Both the position numbers and the translations under genes were made by a program. 64,000 bases of DNA from Haloarcula salinisoli. Lineage in GTDB: Archaea > Halobacteriota > Halobacteria > Halobacteriales > Haloarculaceae. Shown piece after piece: positions 43,385 through 52,490 of this stretch. Positions within the stretch are counted from its first letter, which is position 1, and each line of letters opens with the position of its first letter. Location: NCBI RefSeq assembly GCF_019599405.1, contig NZ_RKLQ01000001.1, positions 806,001 through 870,000 on the forward strand, given 5' to 3'. The notes below the pieces were generated by a model. It worked only from the letters and a program-made list of their open reading frames with translations. It did no database searches and had not been told where the DNA came from.

Positions 43385-46312
43385 CTATAATTCTGGGGAC
43401 GGAAGCGCATCGGCCCAGCCTTCATCAAGCAGGGAAGACTGAGACAGTGAAACTGTCAGCATCATAGCAAGAAGGGCATATGCTGGTGCATATGCTGTAA
43501 TGGCAGGCCCGGGACCGGTCGCCCCTTCTACAAAGGGATAGCTGCCGGCAAGAATCCCAAGTGCCAAACCTACAAGGAAAGCAGTGCAAATCCAGAAGGC
43601 CTCCTCGATACTATTTTTAAGTACATCAAGGATGTTCGGGAAAGTAATCTCTGGTATTTCGATTTCAGCATCTGGCCCTTCAACGGTTCTCACCCAGCGT
43701 GCTATTACGTCGCTTGGGGTGGTGACTGGCTCGTAGAGATTCCTATTATTATTTTGACAGTGGAACCTGCCACAGATTGCACTTCCCTCGATATACCGGA
43801 CGAATTCGGTCACTTTCGCGAGCAGTCTAGCACGCTTCGACCGCGTATATGTCGCCATGTTAGCATACTCCACGAGTTTCTCGCAGAGTTGACCGGCCAC
43901 GGTTAGAATGTGGGTGCGAATAATTTTGCTCAGAAGGGTATTCGCATCGTCATAAATAGACTCGAGAGTCTCATCGGATTCAATGGCCTGCGTTACCCTA
44001 TCAGGGACCAGATCTTCTTCCCGAGAATCCGGGATATCCTCGTTAATAAAGTTTACAATCTGTTGTAACTCCTGAGCATCTGCACAGAGGAAATCTATAT
44101 GCACCGAACCCCAATCAATTGGCTCTTGTGTCAACCCGTCACCGCTGTCGCCGATGATTTCGAGAACTCCCGGGATGTCGTCATTGTTGACATCGCTGTC
44201 GGAGACAACGTTTTGATGTAACACAGCGAATGCCGTATAGATAGATTCGGAGCCGGCATCGCCACTGGGTTCAGTTTGCGACTCTTCGATCTGCTCCTGT
44301 GTGTCGGGCTCATCGCCACTACTGAGTTCAGATTTCAACTCGTCTATCTGCCCCTGTGTGTCGGACTCGTCGTCACCTAGTGCGAAGGTCCGCCAGCTAT
44401 TGATACTATCGTACGAAAAGGTGAACTCGTCGGGGGCATCGTCGCTGTCCGTCGTGGTACTGAACGAATAGGTATCTGCTATCATATCCTCAAGGTCTCC
44501 GGTCATTCCGTCGGTGAAATCAAACTCATTCTCTGTTCGATTAATAATCTCGTCAAGTGAAGAGTCCAATGTATTATATAGGGTATTAATATTCGTTTTG
44601 ATATCTTTGACCGTCGGTACGTCGCTCTCTGAATCAGTCGTTTCGGTATCTTCGACCGCCGACATATCTCTCTGTGAATCATTCGTTTCGACATTTCTGA
44701 CCGGCGACGCCAAGCTCTGTGAAGTGTTCGGAAGTTCTTCAACATTATCACAAAACAGGTATTCAGAGGTATTACTGACACTTTGGAGCACATTCGTCCA
44801 AAGTTGTTGATGCAGGTACAGTGACCAGGTGATTTGGGCTTCAAGAACGCTGTATAGATGTTCGGCGTACTGGCCAGCTCCGATACTCAAGTCCGCGCCT
44901 CCGTAAAGACATCCATCGTTCCCCTGGCCGAAGAACAGAACCGTGGATGGGTCTGTGGGCTTCACCTCGTCTGCTTTGACGACATCACTCATCGAAATCT
45001 TGACACCGACCGTTCTAACGTAACCGCCTGGAGCAGCCGGGCAGGGTTTTATCGGGTCAGCGTCGTATGAACCAAAACCTTCGTATTCTCCGTTCACAGC
45101 TTCGCTGAGGACCACTCCTGTAGTGTCCTCTGCGAATTGTCTGGAACTTTCCCATGTTGAATTGTCAATGTCAACTAACTCCCCACAGATGTCTGGACGT
45201 GAAGGCGTTCCAACGTTTGGGTAAGATGGGCCGGAATATCCAACCTCCAGCTCAGACCGGTGTAGCGTAGCTTTCCTGTCACCGAAAGGTACAGTATCTT
45301 CATACGGGGTTTTCGAGGTGCCCTCTTCCGAGGCATCTCCGTACGATTGACTTGCCTCGCTTTCGCTCTCGGACGACGGCGCTTGCGATGTGCTGAAGCC
45401 ATCATAGCCCTCAATCGAATCGGAAGACGATCCAATTTCGTCTTCAACTGCCTCATCAAACGATTGGACGAATACATTCAGATCTGAAACATCAAAGGGT
45501 GCGGTAACGTTGAATCCATCATTTAGCACGCTATCAATATTTTCTGGTTCAGTCGATAGGAGATCCTCAATTGGGTTAAGTACACTAGAAATCTCATCTA
45601 GGAACTCATTTACAGCGTCTTCAATTGCTATGAACGGTGACTTTATAATATCGGCGAGTTCGTCGGAATCGTAGTATTCGTCGATATTGGGGATCTGATC
45701 TTGTAGATCACTCCAGACCTCTTCAAGCCCCTTTGTAAGGTTCTCGTAATGCTTTGTTGCTTCATTTATCGCTTGGTTCCAGATATTGTGTGAACCAGCG
45801 GACGATGGCACAGCGCTTGACCCGCCCTTACTGTTCGCTACCCGACTCCCGACGATTTCTACCGGCGTAGAAGATATAGTATTATTACCGGAATCACCCC
45901 CATTGTCAGGGTCTACACCGAGCACGTCTTGGATGGTCTCCATATGCTCATTGAGCCATCGGAGAGCGTCTACTCTTGTTGGAACGGATGCAAGCAGTGC
46001 CGAAAGATCATCGTATATATTATAGAAGTCATCTAATGTAGCCCCATATCCGTCTGTAAGATCTCCATATATTCGGTCAAAGAACCTATCCTGTAAAGAA
46101 TCTTTCATTACCTGAGTGATATCTTCCGCATCGAACTCCCAGTCCTCTTCACTCGGTTCCTCCCCAAACTGGTTATTTTCCAGATTGCTTGCTGCTGCTG
46201 TCTGATCTGTAAAGATAGACTGCATTCCCGCGAACAGTCCACCACTGCCGAGTGCGTTCAGAAGGGACCGTCGAGAAACCCCATCCGAATTGAACGAGTT
46301 TCTATCGTTCAT
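43385..46312 (-). CDS. Large Tat-exported acidic protein, function unknown
   Basis: The 975-residue product starts with a twin-arginine signal (Arg14-Arg15, SRRSLLNALGSGGLFAGM). A very long polar, Asp/Glu/Ser-rich region follows with many short helices and few aromatics; stretches such as SQSYGDASEEGTSKTPYEDT look disordered. Two hydrophobic helices lie near the C-terminus (FWICTAFLVGLALGILAG and ITAYAPAYALLAMMLTVSL). It is clearly more AT-rich in base and codon use than most neighbours, which suggests acquisition. TATA-like AAATATAAAAC precedes the ATG at 46312. I recognise no domain. Its membrane-anchored exterior placement and position beside a propeller gene suggest a surface machine, without proof. 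Confidence 0.65.
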   Translation of the reverse strand: MNDRNSFNSDGVSRRSLLNALGSGGLFAGMQSIFTDQTAAASNLENNQFGEEPSEEDWEFDAEDITQVMKDSLQDRFFDRIYGDLTDGYGATLDDFYNIYDDLSALLASVPTRVDALRWLNEHMETIQDVLGVDPDNGGDSGNNTISSTPVEIVGSRVANSKGGSSAVPSSAGSHNIWNQAINEATKHYENLTKGLEEVWSDLQDQIPNIDEYYDSDELADIIKSPFIAIEDAVNEFLDEISSVLNPIEDLLSTEPENIDSVLNDGFNVTAPFDVSDLNVFVQSFDEAVEDEIGSSSDSIEGYDGFSTSQAPSSESESEASQSYGDASEEGTSKTPYEDTVPFGDRKATLHRSELEVGYSGPSYPNVGTPSRPDICGELVDIDNSTWESSRQFAEDTTGVVLSEAVNGEYEGFGSYDADPIKPCPAAPGGYVRTVGVKISMSDVVKADEVKPTDPSTVLFFGQGNDGCLYGGADLSIGAGQYAEHLYSVLEAQITWSLYLHQQLWTNVLQSVSNTSEYLFCDNVEELPNTSQSLASPVRNVETNDSQRDMSAVEDTETTDSESDVPTVKDIKTNINTLYNTLDSSLDEIINRTENEFDFTDGMTGDLEDMIADTYSFSTTTDSDDAPDEFTFSYDSINSWRTFALGDDESDTQGQIDELKSELSSGDEPDTQEQIEESQTEPSGDAGSESIYTAFAVLHQNVVSDSDVNNDDIPGVLEIIGDSGDGLTQEPIDWGSVHIDFLCADAQELQQIVNFINEDIPDSREEDLVPDRVTQAIESDETLESIYDDANTLLSKIIRTHILTVAGQLCEKLVEYANMATYTRSKRARLLAKVTEFVRYIEGSAICGRFHCQNNNRNLYEPVTTPSDVIARWVRTVEGPDAEIEIPEITFPNILDVLKNSIEEAFWICTAFLVGLALGILAGSYPFVEGATGPGPAITAYAPAYALLAMMLTVSLSQSSLLDEGWADALPSPEL

Positions 46313-46407
46313 TTCACGTAATTAGGCACGCAGTTTTATATTTATTCCTTTTGATTTAATCTTAAATTTGCTTTTATATTATTGTACTGAACTGTGTCGG
46401 CAGCAAT

Positions 46408-47766
46408 TCAGGCATCAGGGTCATCAAGATTTAATGTGTCGTCAATTGTCGATTCTGTGTCGCTTTCCTCTGACTCTTCGTCACTGTCTAATGCTTTTTT
46501 TCCGAAAAAGTACCCCATGAGCGCAACGGTGGATCCACCGGCACCAAGAGCCCACGGCGATATTCCATCTTCGTCTCCGTTCGGCCCAGAACTATCCGTC
46601 CCTGCTGTGGTTGTCTTGGTGCTGCTACCAGGTGTGATAGTGGATGAGTCAGTCCTGTTACCTTGCTCGTTTGGTGATGGGTTCTGGTTGGAAAGCGTAC
46701 TTACCTGAGTGTGGTACCCGAAAGACTGATCTTCGGTTCGTGAACCATCGCTTGACGCGTCTGTCCCAGCGTTGAGCGCATAGAGCATTCCGTCGTCACT
46801 CCCGACGAACATCACGCCGTCGACGACTGTCGGCGAAGACAGCATCCGCTCCTCACTCTCGGAGTGGAACGTCCACTCGTACTCCTCGCTGTCGAGGTTG
46901 ACTGCATATATATCACCTAGCGACGTGCAGAAAAACACCGTTCCACCAGCGACGGTTGGTGAACCAAACACGTTCCCAGTGCCTGAAACCCACTGTTCCT
47001 TACCATTGTTCGTATCGAGACACGCGACGGCGCTCGGGCCCCGCGCGAGACCGATATAGAGCGAGTTCTCATATACCGTCGGTGTCGATTCAATCTTGGA
47101 CTCTCTGCCGTGGGTCCACTCGATAGTCCCGTCTGTCCCGTCGACAGCGTAGACTGTACCGTCCTCCGCGGCGAAATACAGCGTTCCCTCGTGTTCGGTC
47201 GGTGTCCTCACAGCATCTGACGGCTCCGTCAAGACCCACTGCTCCTGGCCGTCGCTCGTCGATATCGCGTAGAGTTCACTGCCGCTCCCGATGAATATCT
47301 GTCCGTTGATGGCGATCGGTGACGTCTCTATCTGGGACCCCGTCTGGAACGCCCACTGTATCTCTCCCGACTCCGCGTCAATCGCGTACAACTTACCATC
47401 GTGCATCCCGACGTATATGGTTTGCTGGTACAAGAGGGGCGACGAATTTAGGCCGCCAAGTGTGTACCCGCCATCTATTGAGATAGACCAATCTTCTTCT
47501 CCGGTTGATCGATCCAGTGCGGCAAAGTACCCAAAGTTATTCACGGCGTAAACGCGGTTTTTGTCGATCGCGGGACTGGTAAGGATGCCACCGTTTGGTA
47601 GGCGTGCGTCCCATTGATTTCGGCCAGCAGATACGCTGACTGCATGAACTCGACTTCTGAGATTGCCAAAGAACACCGTCCCACCGGCGACTGTCGGTGA
47701 CGACCGAATCCGCCCCGGTGTTTCGTATTTCCAGTGTAGCTCACCCTGTTCGGTTTCATTTAGCAT
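46408..47766 (-). CDS. PQQ-type beta-propeller repeat protein with C-terminal anchor
   Basis: The 452-residue product has about seven to eight repeats of the PQQ/BamB type, each with a G(G)TVFFG or GSxLYA(I/V) strand and a closing Trp: HWKYETPGRIRSSPTVAGGT, IQWAFQTGSQIETSPIAING, IEWTHGRESKIESTPTVYEN, YEWTFHSESEERMLSSPTVV. A Ser/Thr-rich linker follows, then one membrane helix (WALGAGGSTVALMGYFFGKK) and an acidic tail. No N-terminal signal peptide is present although the C-terminal helix suggests an exported protein. A GGGGGAGGGG stretch precedes the ATG at 47766 and may be a ribosome site. It probably scaffolds protein-protein contact; enzymatic PQQ use is not implied. Confidence 0.82.
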   Translation of the reverse strand: MLNETEQGELHWKYETPGRIRSSPTVAGGTVFFGNLRSRVHAVSVSAGRNQWDARLPNGGILTSPAIDKNRVYAVNNFGYFAALDRSTGEEDWSISIDGGYTLGGLNSSPLLYQQTIYVGMHDGKLYAIDAESGEIQWAFQTGSQIETSPIAINGQIFIGSGSELYAISTSDGQEQWVLTEPSDAVRTPTEHEGTLYFAAEDGTVYAVDGTDGTIEWTHGRESKIESTPTVYENSLYIGLARGPSAVACLDTNNGKEQWVSGTGNVFGSPTVAGGTVFFCTSLGDIYAVNLDSEEYEWTFHSESEERMLSSPTVVDGVMFVGSDDGMLYALNAGTDASSDGSRTEDQSFGYHTQVSTLSNQNPSPNEQGNRTDSSTITPGSSTKTTTAGTDSSGPNGDEDGISPWALGAGGSTVALMGYFFGKKALDSDEESEESDTESTIDDTLNLDDPDA

Positions 47767-47941
47767 ATTCCGTACCCCTCCCCCGAGCGAACACAACCAT
47801 GATTGTGGTATTTAACAACGCTGCAAATAAGTATTTTGCGTTTGATTAGATGTTATATTTTACAAGATAAATATATGAATGCAAATACATCTTGTGGTCG
47901 CTAAAAAAAGACAGGCACTCCGTATGGCTTAGATATCAGGT

Positions 47942-50900
47942 CTAACAACCGCCGAGGACACTTGGGTCGTTTATCGAACCAACAGTATCCCAACTGTCGC
48001 TACAGTGACCCTTCTCCCCCGCCTTCCCACCGATTCCTAGCCGATCGCCCGGAACAGCGGCGACGATACTGACCTTCGACTCGAAGGAGATACTGGTCGA
48101 TCGCCCGAGCCGATGCTCACTACCGTCGATTTCGACCGACACCTTCGCATCTTCACGGACGTACTCCGCCGCGGGTGCATCCTGTGTCGTGCCGGCCGAC
48201 GCAGTCACGGTGAACCGGGGATAGGTGCCCGCCAGAGTGAACTGCCAGACGTTGGTTCTGAGTTCGTGCCAGCCTGGCACGCCGGGCAGTAACATCCCGC
48301 TGGGCGTTCCCCCGGGTGCGACCTCCCACTGGGTCTCGGCGTACCCGGGGTCCAGTTCGCTGGCGTTGGACAGGGGGGCGTTGAGGTCGCTCTCCAGCCA
48401 GTCGTCGGCCCCGGCGACGGTGGTGGTGTTCTCAAGGTCATCGCCTGCCTGTTCGGCTCGCTGCTCGTGTATCCGGAGCGTGTTTTCGTTCAGTTCCGTT
48501 CGAAGTGCCCGCCCCAGTTGTCTCGTTTCCCATGCGGTCTGCCCATCCACCCGACCGTCACTCAGACCGGTCCCAGTGCCCCGAACCCCATCTTCGATAC
48601 CGAACCGTATCGACGACGCCAGATGCTTCTGGAAGCTCCTATCGAGGTACGCGTACTGTAGCGCATCTGGTCGGTCGAACCTCTCCGATGTGTTCTCGGC
48701 AATCTCGGACAATGCCGCGTCGCTTCGGGCTAGCACGGCGACTTGCCGCTCGGTCGACCCGTACCTTGCAAGCTCGTTCGACAGTGCACGCGTGACGTTG
48801 CCGGCTTCGATGCCCGAAAACGGCTGGGCCGCTTCGGTCCCAGCGTGGGCGACAATCGCGTCTCGCTGGGCCGCCAGAGACGCGTTGAGATCGCTGACAC
48901 TCCCGCCGTCCCAGTCTGGATCGCTGACGAGCGGGTCCGCAGCTTTGCCCGCAGAGAGCACCTCTGCTGCGACTCGCAGCTCCACTCCGGAGCGATACGG
49001 ATGCCCCTCGTACGGAGACGCGTACGGCTGGCTACTGCTGTACGCCGCCGGGTAGTATCCAGCGGAGGGCGACTCGGTCGCTGGAACCGTGTTGATATCG
49101 AGCGTATCGAACGTCATGTAGTTCGGCGCCGCGTTTGGCGTGATGTACGTCCCTTCGAGCAGGTCCGGACCGACAGTTCTTCTGACAGCCGTTCCGACTC
49201 CCGGATGATACGTCGCTGTAGTGTCGACTGGTCCGCTGGTCAGCCACGGTTTCGCAGCCGTCGTCGCGCTGAAAAGCGAGGTGCCGCTGGGCCGTTCGAC
49301 TCGCTCGTCTAGCCGACTCATCGCGGTCTCGTGCTTCCGGCTCGTTTCGTTTAACCGTCTCCGCAGTCGGTCCACGAAATACTTTCTCACCTCGGCACGA
49401 ACTTTCTCCGGCGCGTTCTCGTAGTGTGGTCCGTCGACGACGCCGTACACCCAGCGTCTGTCGCCCAGCTGTCTCGAGAGGTTCCGTAACGGGCTCTCAC
49501 CGTGCCCGTCGGTGAATGGGTCGGTGTTCGAAGCTGTGCCGGACAGCAGCTCTCTGCGGGTGACTGTCGTCGAGACGCTCCCCGTGTCATTCGTGAACTC
49601 GCGCAAATCAGCAGCGACCTGTCCGCGGAGTTGCTCTCTATCTTCCGGCGCAGCCTGTACTGTCGCGGAGTCGTCCGCGATAATTTCGACCAGATCTTGG
49701 GAACTAGTGACGGAGTTGCTATCTTGGGTCTGTGAGTAAATATACGACTCAAGTTCTGATTCCACCTCCCTGGGTGTCCTGAAGCTAGAGACGCCTGGAA
49801 GGAGTTCCACGACTGCTTTCTTCGGAATGTCGGAGCCGGCCTCGTTGTACTGGAGATTCGTGTCGGACCACGATGTAAGTGGAGCCGATTCGTAATCGTA
49901 GTCTATACCCTTCTGCTCGACCAATGTATTCGGTCCACTTTCTCCATGAACTGTCAGGTTGGCTCTGTACACGATCTGATGCAAGTTGTCGTTATCGTCG
50001 AGGAACCACCCTTGGAACTTGACTCTGATGAGATAGTAGTCGACTTTTGGTGTGTCGGCATCTGAATCCACCACTCGTTCGATATTTTCAACGTCTACGA
50101 TCCTATATTCAAGAGACTGGAAATCAGCATTCGCGTTCCCAATGATTGCCTCTTTCTCAACATCATCATCGTAGCCGACCTCAACCTCGTACACCCGGTC
50201 GATAGCCCGATCTATGCCACCGTCCCGGGTGAGGTTCCCGTAGACCGTTTTCGCTTCCTCGTCGAGGCTCAGTGTGTGGTTCGTCCCAAGGTGGTCCTCT
50301 CGCCGGACGATGGACTCCCAATCAGGCTCGTCCCGCAACGCCTGCGCGTTCGTCCCGATATCCTCGTAGATGTAGTTCGACCCGCTTCGGAACCTGTCGT
50401 CGGTGATACTGTCCATGACTCGGTCGACGCTCGTGCTGGTCCCGTTGACCGTTTCATAGCCGCGGCGCTGGTCTTCGGCCAGTGCCCGGCCCCACCCGCG
50501 AGTCAATAGCTGTTCGCTGAATCTATCGTCGCTCCCGAACACCCGCCGCTGTGTGTGATAGATGCCCTCGTTGGCGAGCACTTCGAGATGACGGGGTGAG
50601 AGAATGCGGGCGTGTGGTTCCCCGAGTGACTGTGCCTGTGCACGTGTGTAGGCGAAAGGGTACGCGTACATCGCCGTGTAATCCCCGAGTCCCTCGGGGT
50701 TCGGCGCGGATTCCGCCCCGTCCCGGAAGTCCATATTCAACTGCCGCTCGTACTCCTGGGTTCGGTTGTGGAGGTCGAACAGCGGTGTCGCCACCGTCGT
50801 GTTGATCTCTCGGGTCCCTGTTTCCAGGACGTCCCCGTCGCGAGTCATCCGGATGGAGACGCCCTCGAGTGCCACCTTCACGTTGCCGTAGCCGACGGAC

Positions 50901-51412
50901 TCGCTGGTGGCTTCACCGTAGGACATATTCCCGACGTACAGTGTGACTGAGTCGATGGCTGCTCGGGCGTCGCTGGGAGACTCGACCGGGTCCAGCGAGA
51001 CGTTCGTCCGGGTCTCGCCTCTGATAGTCTGGTTGGTCTGGGGCAGCCGCTCGCTGGCTTCCATATATATCAACAGCTTCACGTACCGCTCGAACACCGC
51101 ATCCGAGTCGGCCGATGACCGAGTTTCGCCGGGTGGGACGAGTACATCACCATACTGTGTACCCGCGGCCTCGAGCACTGGGGCTCTGCCAGCTTTGATC
51201 GTCGCCTCTCTGACAGCCGACGCGAGGGCAGTCTGGGTCGCATCTTCGGTCCGCTCCATAGCGAGCTGTGGGTCACGGTCGACGTTCCCGTCCTCCCGAG
51301 TGGCCAGAACAAACACAACCGATTGTGAGGTGACCAGCAACAGCAGTGCGATGAGCGAAAACGGGATTCGCGCCCGCGTATCCTCGAGGAAATCGTCTCT
51401 GGGCCCGGTCAT
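47942..51412 (-). CDS. Large single-helix surface protein of the pilin-like operon (DUF7286-like)
   Basis: The 1156-residue product begins TGPRDDFLEDTRARIPFSLI and has one N-terminal membrane helix (PFSLIALLLLVTSQSVVFVL) followed by a very large extracytoplasmic part with many Asn-x-Ser/Thr sites. It ends in a Cys-containing tail (GEKGHCSDSWDTVGSINDPS). I recall haloarchaeal genes of this size in the same operon order under the name DUF7286, function unknown. The ATG at 51412 overlaps the upstream stop by four bases, fixing the start. It could be a tip or shaft component of an appendage, or a surface sensor. Confidence 0.75.
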   Translation of the reverse strand: MTGPRDDFLEDTRARIPFSLIALLLLVTSQSVVFVLATREDGNVDRDPQLAMERTEDATQTALASAVREATIKAGRAPVLEAAGTQYGDVLVPPGETRSSADSDAVFERYVKLLIYMEASERLPQTNQTIRGETRTNVSLDPVESPSDARAAIDSVTLYVGNMSYGEATSESVGYGNVKVALEGVSIRMTRDGDVLETGTREINTTVATPLFDLHNRTQEYERQLNMDFRDGAESAPNPEGLGDYTAMYAYPFAYTRAQAQSLGEPHARILSPRHLEVLANEGIYHTQRRVFGSDDRFSEQLLTRGWGRALAEDQRRGYETVNGTSTSVDRVMDSITDDRFRSGSNYIYEDIGTNAQALRDEPDWESIVRREDHLGTNHTLSLDEEAKTVYGNLTRDGGIDRAIDRVYEVEVGYDDDVEKEAIIGNANADFQSLEYRIVDVENIERVVDSDADTPKVDYYLIRVKFQGWFLDDNDNLHQIVYRANLTVHGESGPNTLVEQKGIDYDYESAPLTSWSDTNLQYNEAGSDIPKKAVVELLPGVSSFRTPREVESELESYIYSQTQDSNSVTSSQDLVEIIADDSATVQAAPEDREQLRGQVAADLREFTNDTGSVSTTVTRRELLSGTASNTDPFTDGHGESPLRNLSRQLGDRRWVYGVVDGPHYENAPEKVRAEVRKYFVDRLRRRLNETSRKHETAMSRLDERVERPSGTSLFSATTAAKPWLTSGPVDTTATYHPGVGTAVRRTVGPDLLEGTYITPNAAPNYMTFDTLDINTVPATESPSAGYYPAAYSSSQPYASPYEGHPYRSGVELRVAAEVLSAGKAADPLVSDPDWDGGSVSDLNASLAAQRDAIVAHAGTEAAQPFSGIEAGNVTRALSNELARYGSTERQVAVLARSDAALSEIAENTSERFDRPDALQYAYLDRSFQKHLASSIRFGIEDGVRGTGTGLSDGRVDGQTAWETRQLGRALRTELNENTLRIHEQRAEQAGDDLENTTTVAGADDWLESDLNAPLSNASELDPGYAETQWEVAPGGTPSGMLLPGVPGWHELRTNVWQFTLAGTYPRFTVTASAGTTQDAPAAEYVREDAKVSVEIDGSEHRLGRSTSISFESKVSIVAAVPGDRLGIGGKAGEKGHCSDSWDTVGSINDPSVLGGC

Positions 51413-52377
51413 TCGTCCCACACCCGTACGGTAATTTCGACCTCTGAGGCCTGGACGCCCGCTTCGACGTCGCTGGGGTCGTCGTACTCGTTTGCGAGTT
51501 CAGTCGCGATTCGGTCCCCCAGCGCGTCGACCAACCGGTCGTTGGCTTCGGCGCTGTTCGCGGTCGACCGATTGAGTGGGCCGCCGTTTGTCGTCCGGTC
51601 CCCGAGGTCGACGTCGTTCTCCAGGAACGTCTCGAAGCGCTTGTACCGGTAGACGGTCAGTTCCCGCTCCAGGCCGCGCTGTTCGAGGCTGAGGTTGCTC
51701 GCCCGTTCCGGGAAGTACCCGTCGACGATGGACCGTGCGATAGCGTCACCCCAGGCGTCGAAGTCCCTCGAGGCGTCCGGCTCGACGGGCTCCATTCCGC
51801 TCGGTACTGTGGTCGTCACGCTGTGTACCTCTTTGTTCGACGGAGGCGAATCGCCCGCCGACGCTGTCCCCAGGACAGAGGAATTTTCGTACGGTCGCCA
51901 GACTGCCGTCATGTTGAACTTCGACTCGGCCGGAAGCATTCGCACGTACACCGACTCGGCGAGTGCGTCCTCGTATGACTGTCCCGTCACGGTCAACTGT
52001 CCGGTGTTGTCCCACAGGCTCGGCTCGTCGAACCTCGCGTTGGTGACGGCGGCGTCTGCCAGTAGATCAGCCGGCGTCCCGTGGACGACTCGAGTGTAGG
52101 CTGTCTCACTACCCACGTTACCCGCTTCGAACTCCGGTTCCGTGCTGACGGGTTGAATAGAGTACTCCGTCGTCACTGTCGAGCTCAAAAGCGTCTCGGC
52201 CGTGTGGTCGGCCCGGGTTGATTCTCGATCCGAGTCCTGGGTCTGGCCGTAACTGACACCCATTGTGAGCAGACCGACAGCGATACCGAGTATCAGCAGG
52301 GCGAACACCGCATCGACAGCGGTACTGATAGCGCGTTCCCGTCGGGCTGGTCCCCCCAATTGGTCCTCTTCTTTCAT
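51409..52377 (-). CDS. Pilin-like surface protein (DUF7284-like)
   Basis: The 322-residue product has a charged start (KEEDQLGGPARRERA), then a membrane helix (ISTAVDAVFALLILGIAVGLL) that resembles archaeal type IV pilin N-termini, with RRERAISTAVDAVF in place of the cleavage region. An acidic beta-rich exterior domain follows (TEYSIQPVSTEPEFEAGNVG; VEITVRVWDE at the end). It overlaps the downstream gene by four bases. I recall the family as DUF7284. Whether the prepilin peptidase cleaves it cannot be told from sequence. Confidence 0.72.
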   Translation of the reverse strand: MKEEDQLGGPARRERAISTAVDAVFALLILGIAVGLLTMGVSYGQTQDSDRESTRADHTAETLLSSTVTTEYSIQPVSTEPEFEAGNVGSETAYTRVVHGTPADLLADAAVTNARFDEPSLWDNTGQLTVTGQSYEDALAESVYVRMLPAESKFNMTAVWRPYENSSVLGTASAGDSPPSNKEVHSVTTTVPSGMEPVEPDASRDFDAWGDAIARSIVDGYFPERASNLSLEQRGLERELTVYRYKRFETFLENDVDLGDRTTNGGPLNRSTANSAEANDRLVDALGDRIATELANEYDDPSDVEAGVQASEVEITVRVWDE

Positions 52378-52490
52378 ACGTTAAGTTCATTCCCACCGTT
52401 CTGTCGCGGCCCGGGTTGGAGTTGCCAGACGACGACAGTCTCAGATTTATGCGTATATTTCCTTTATTTAGCAGTATTAAAATTTTCCTT

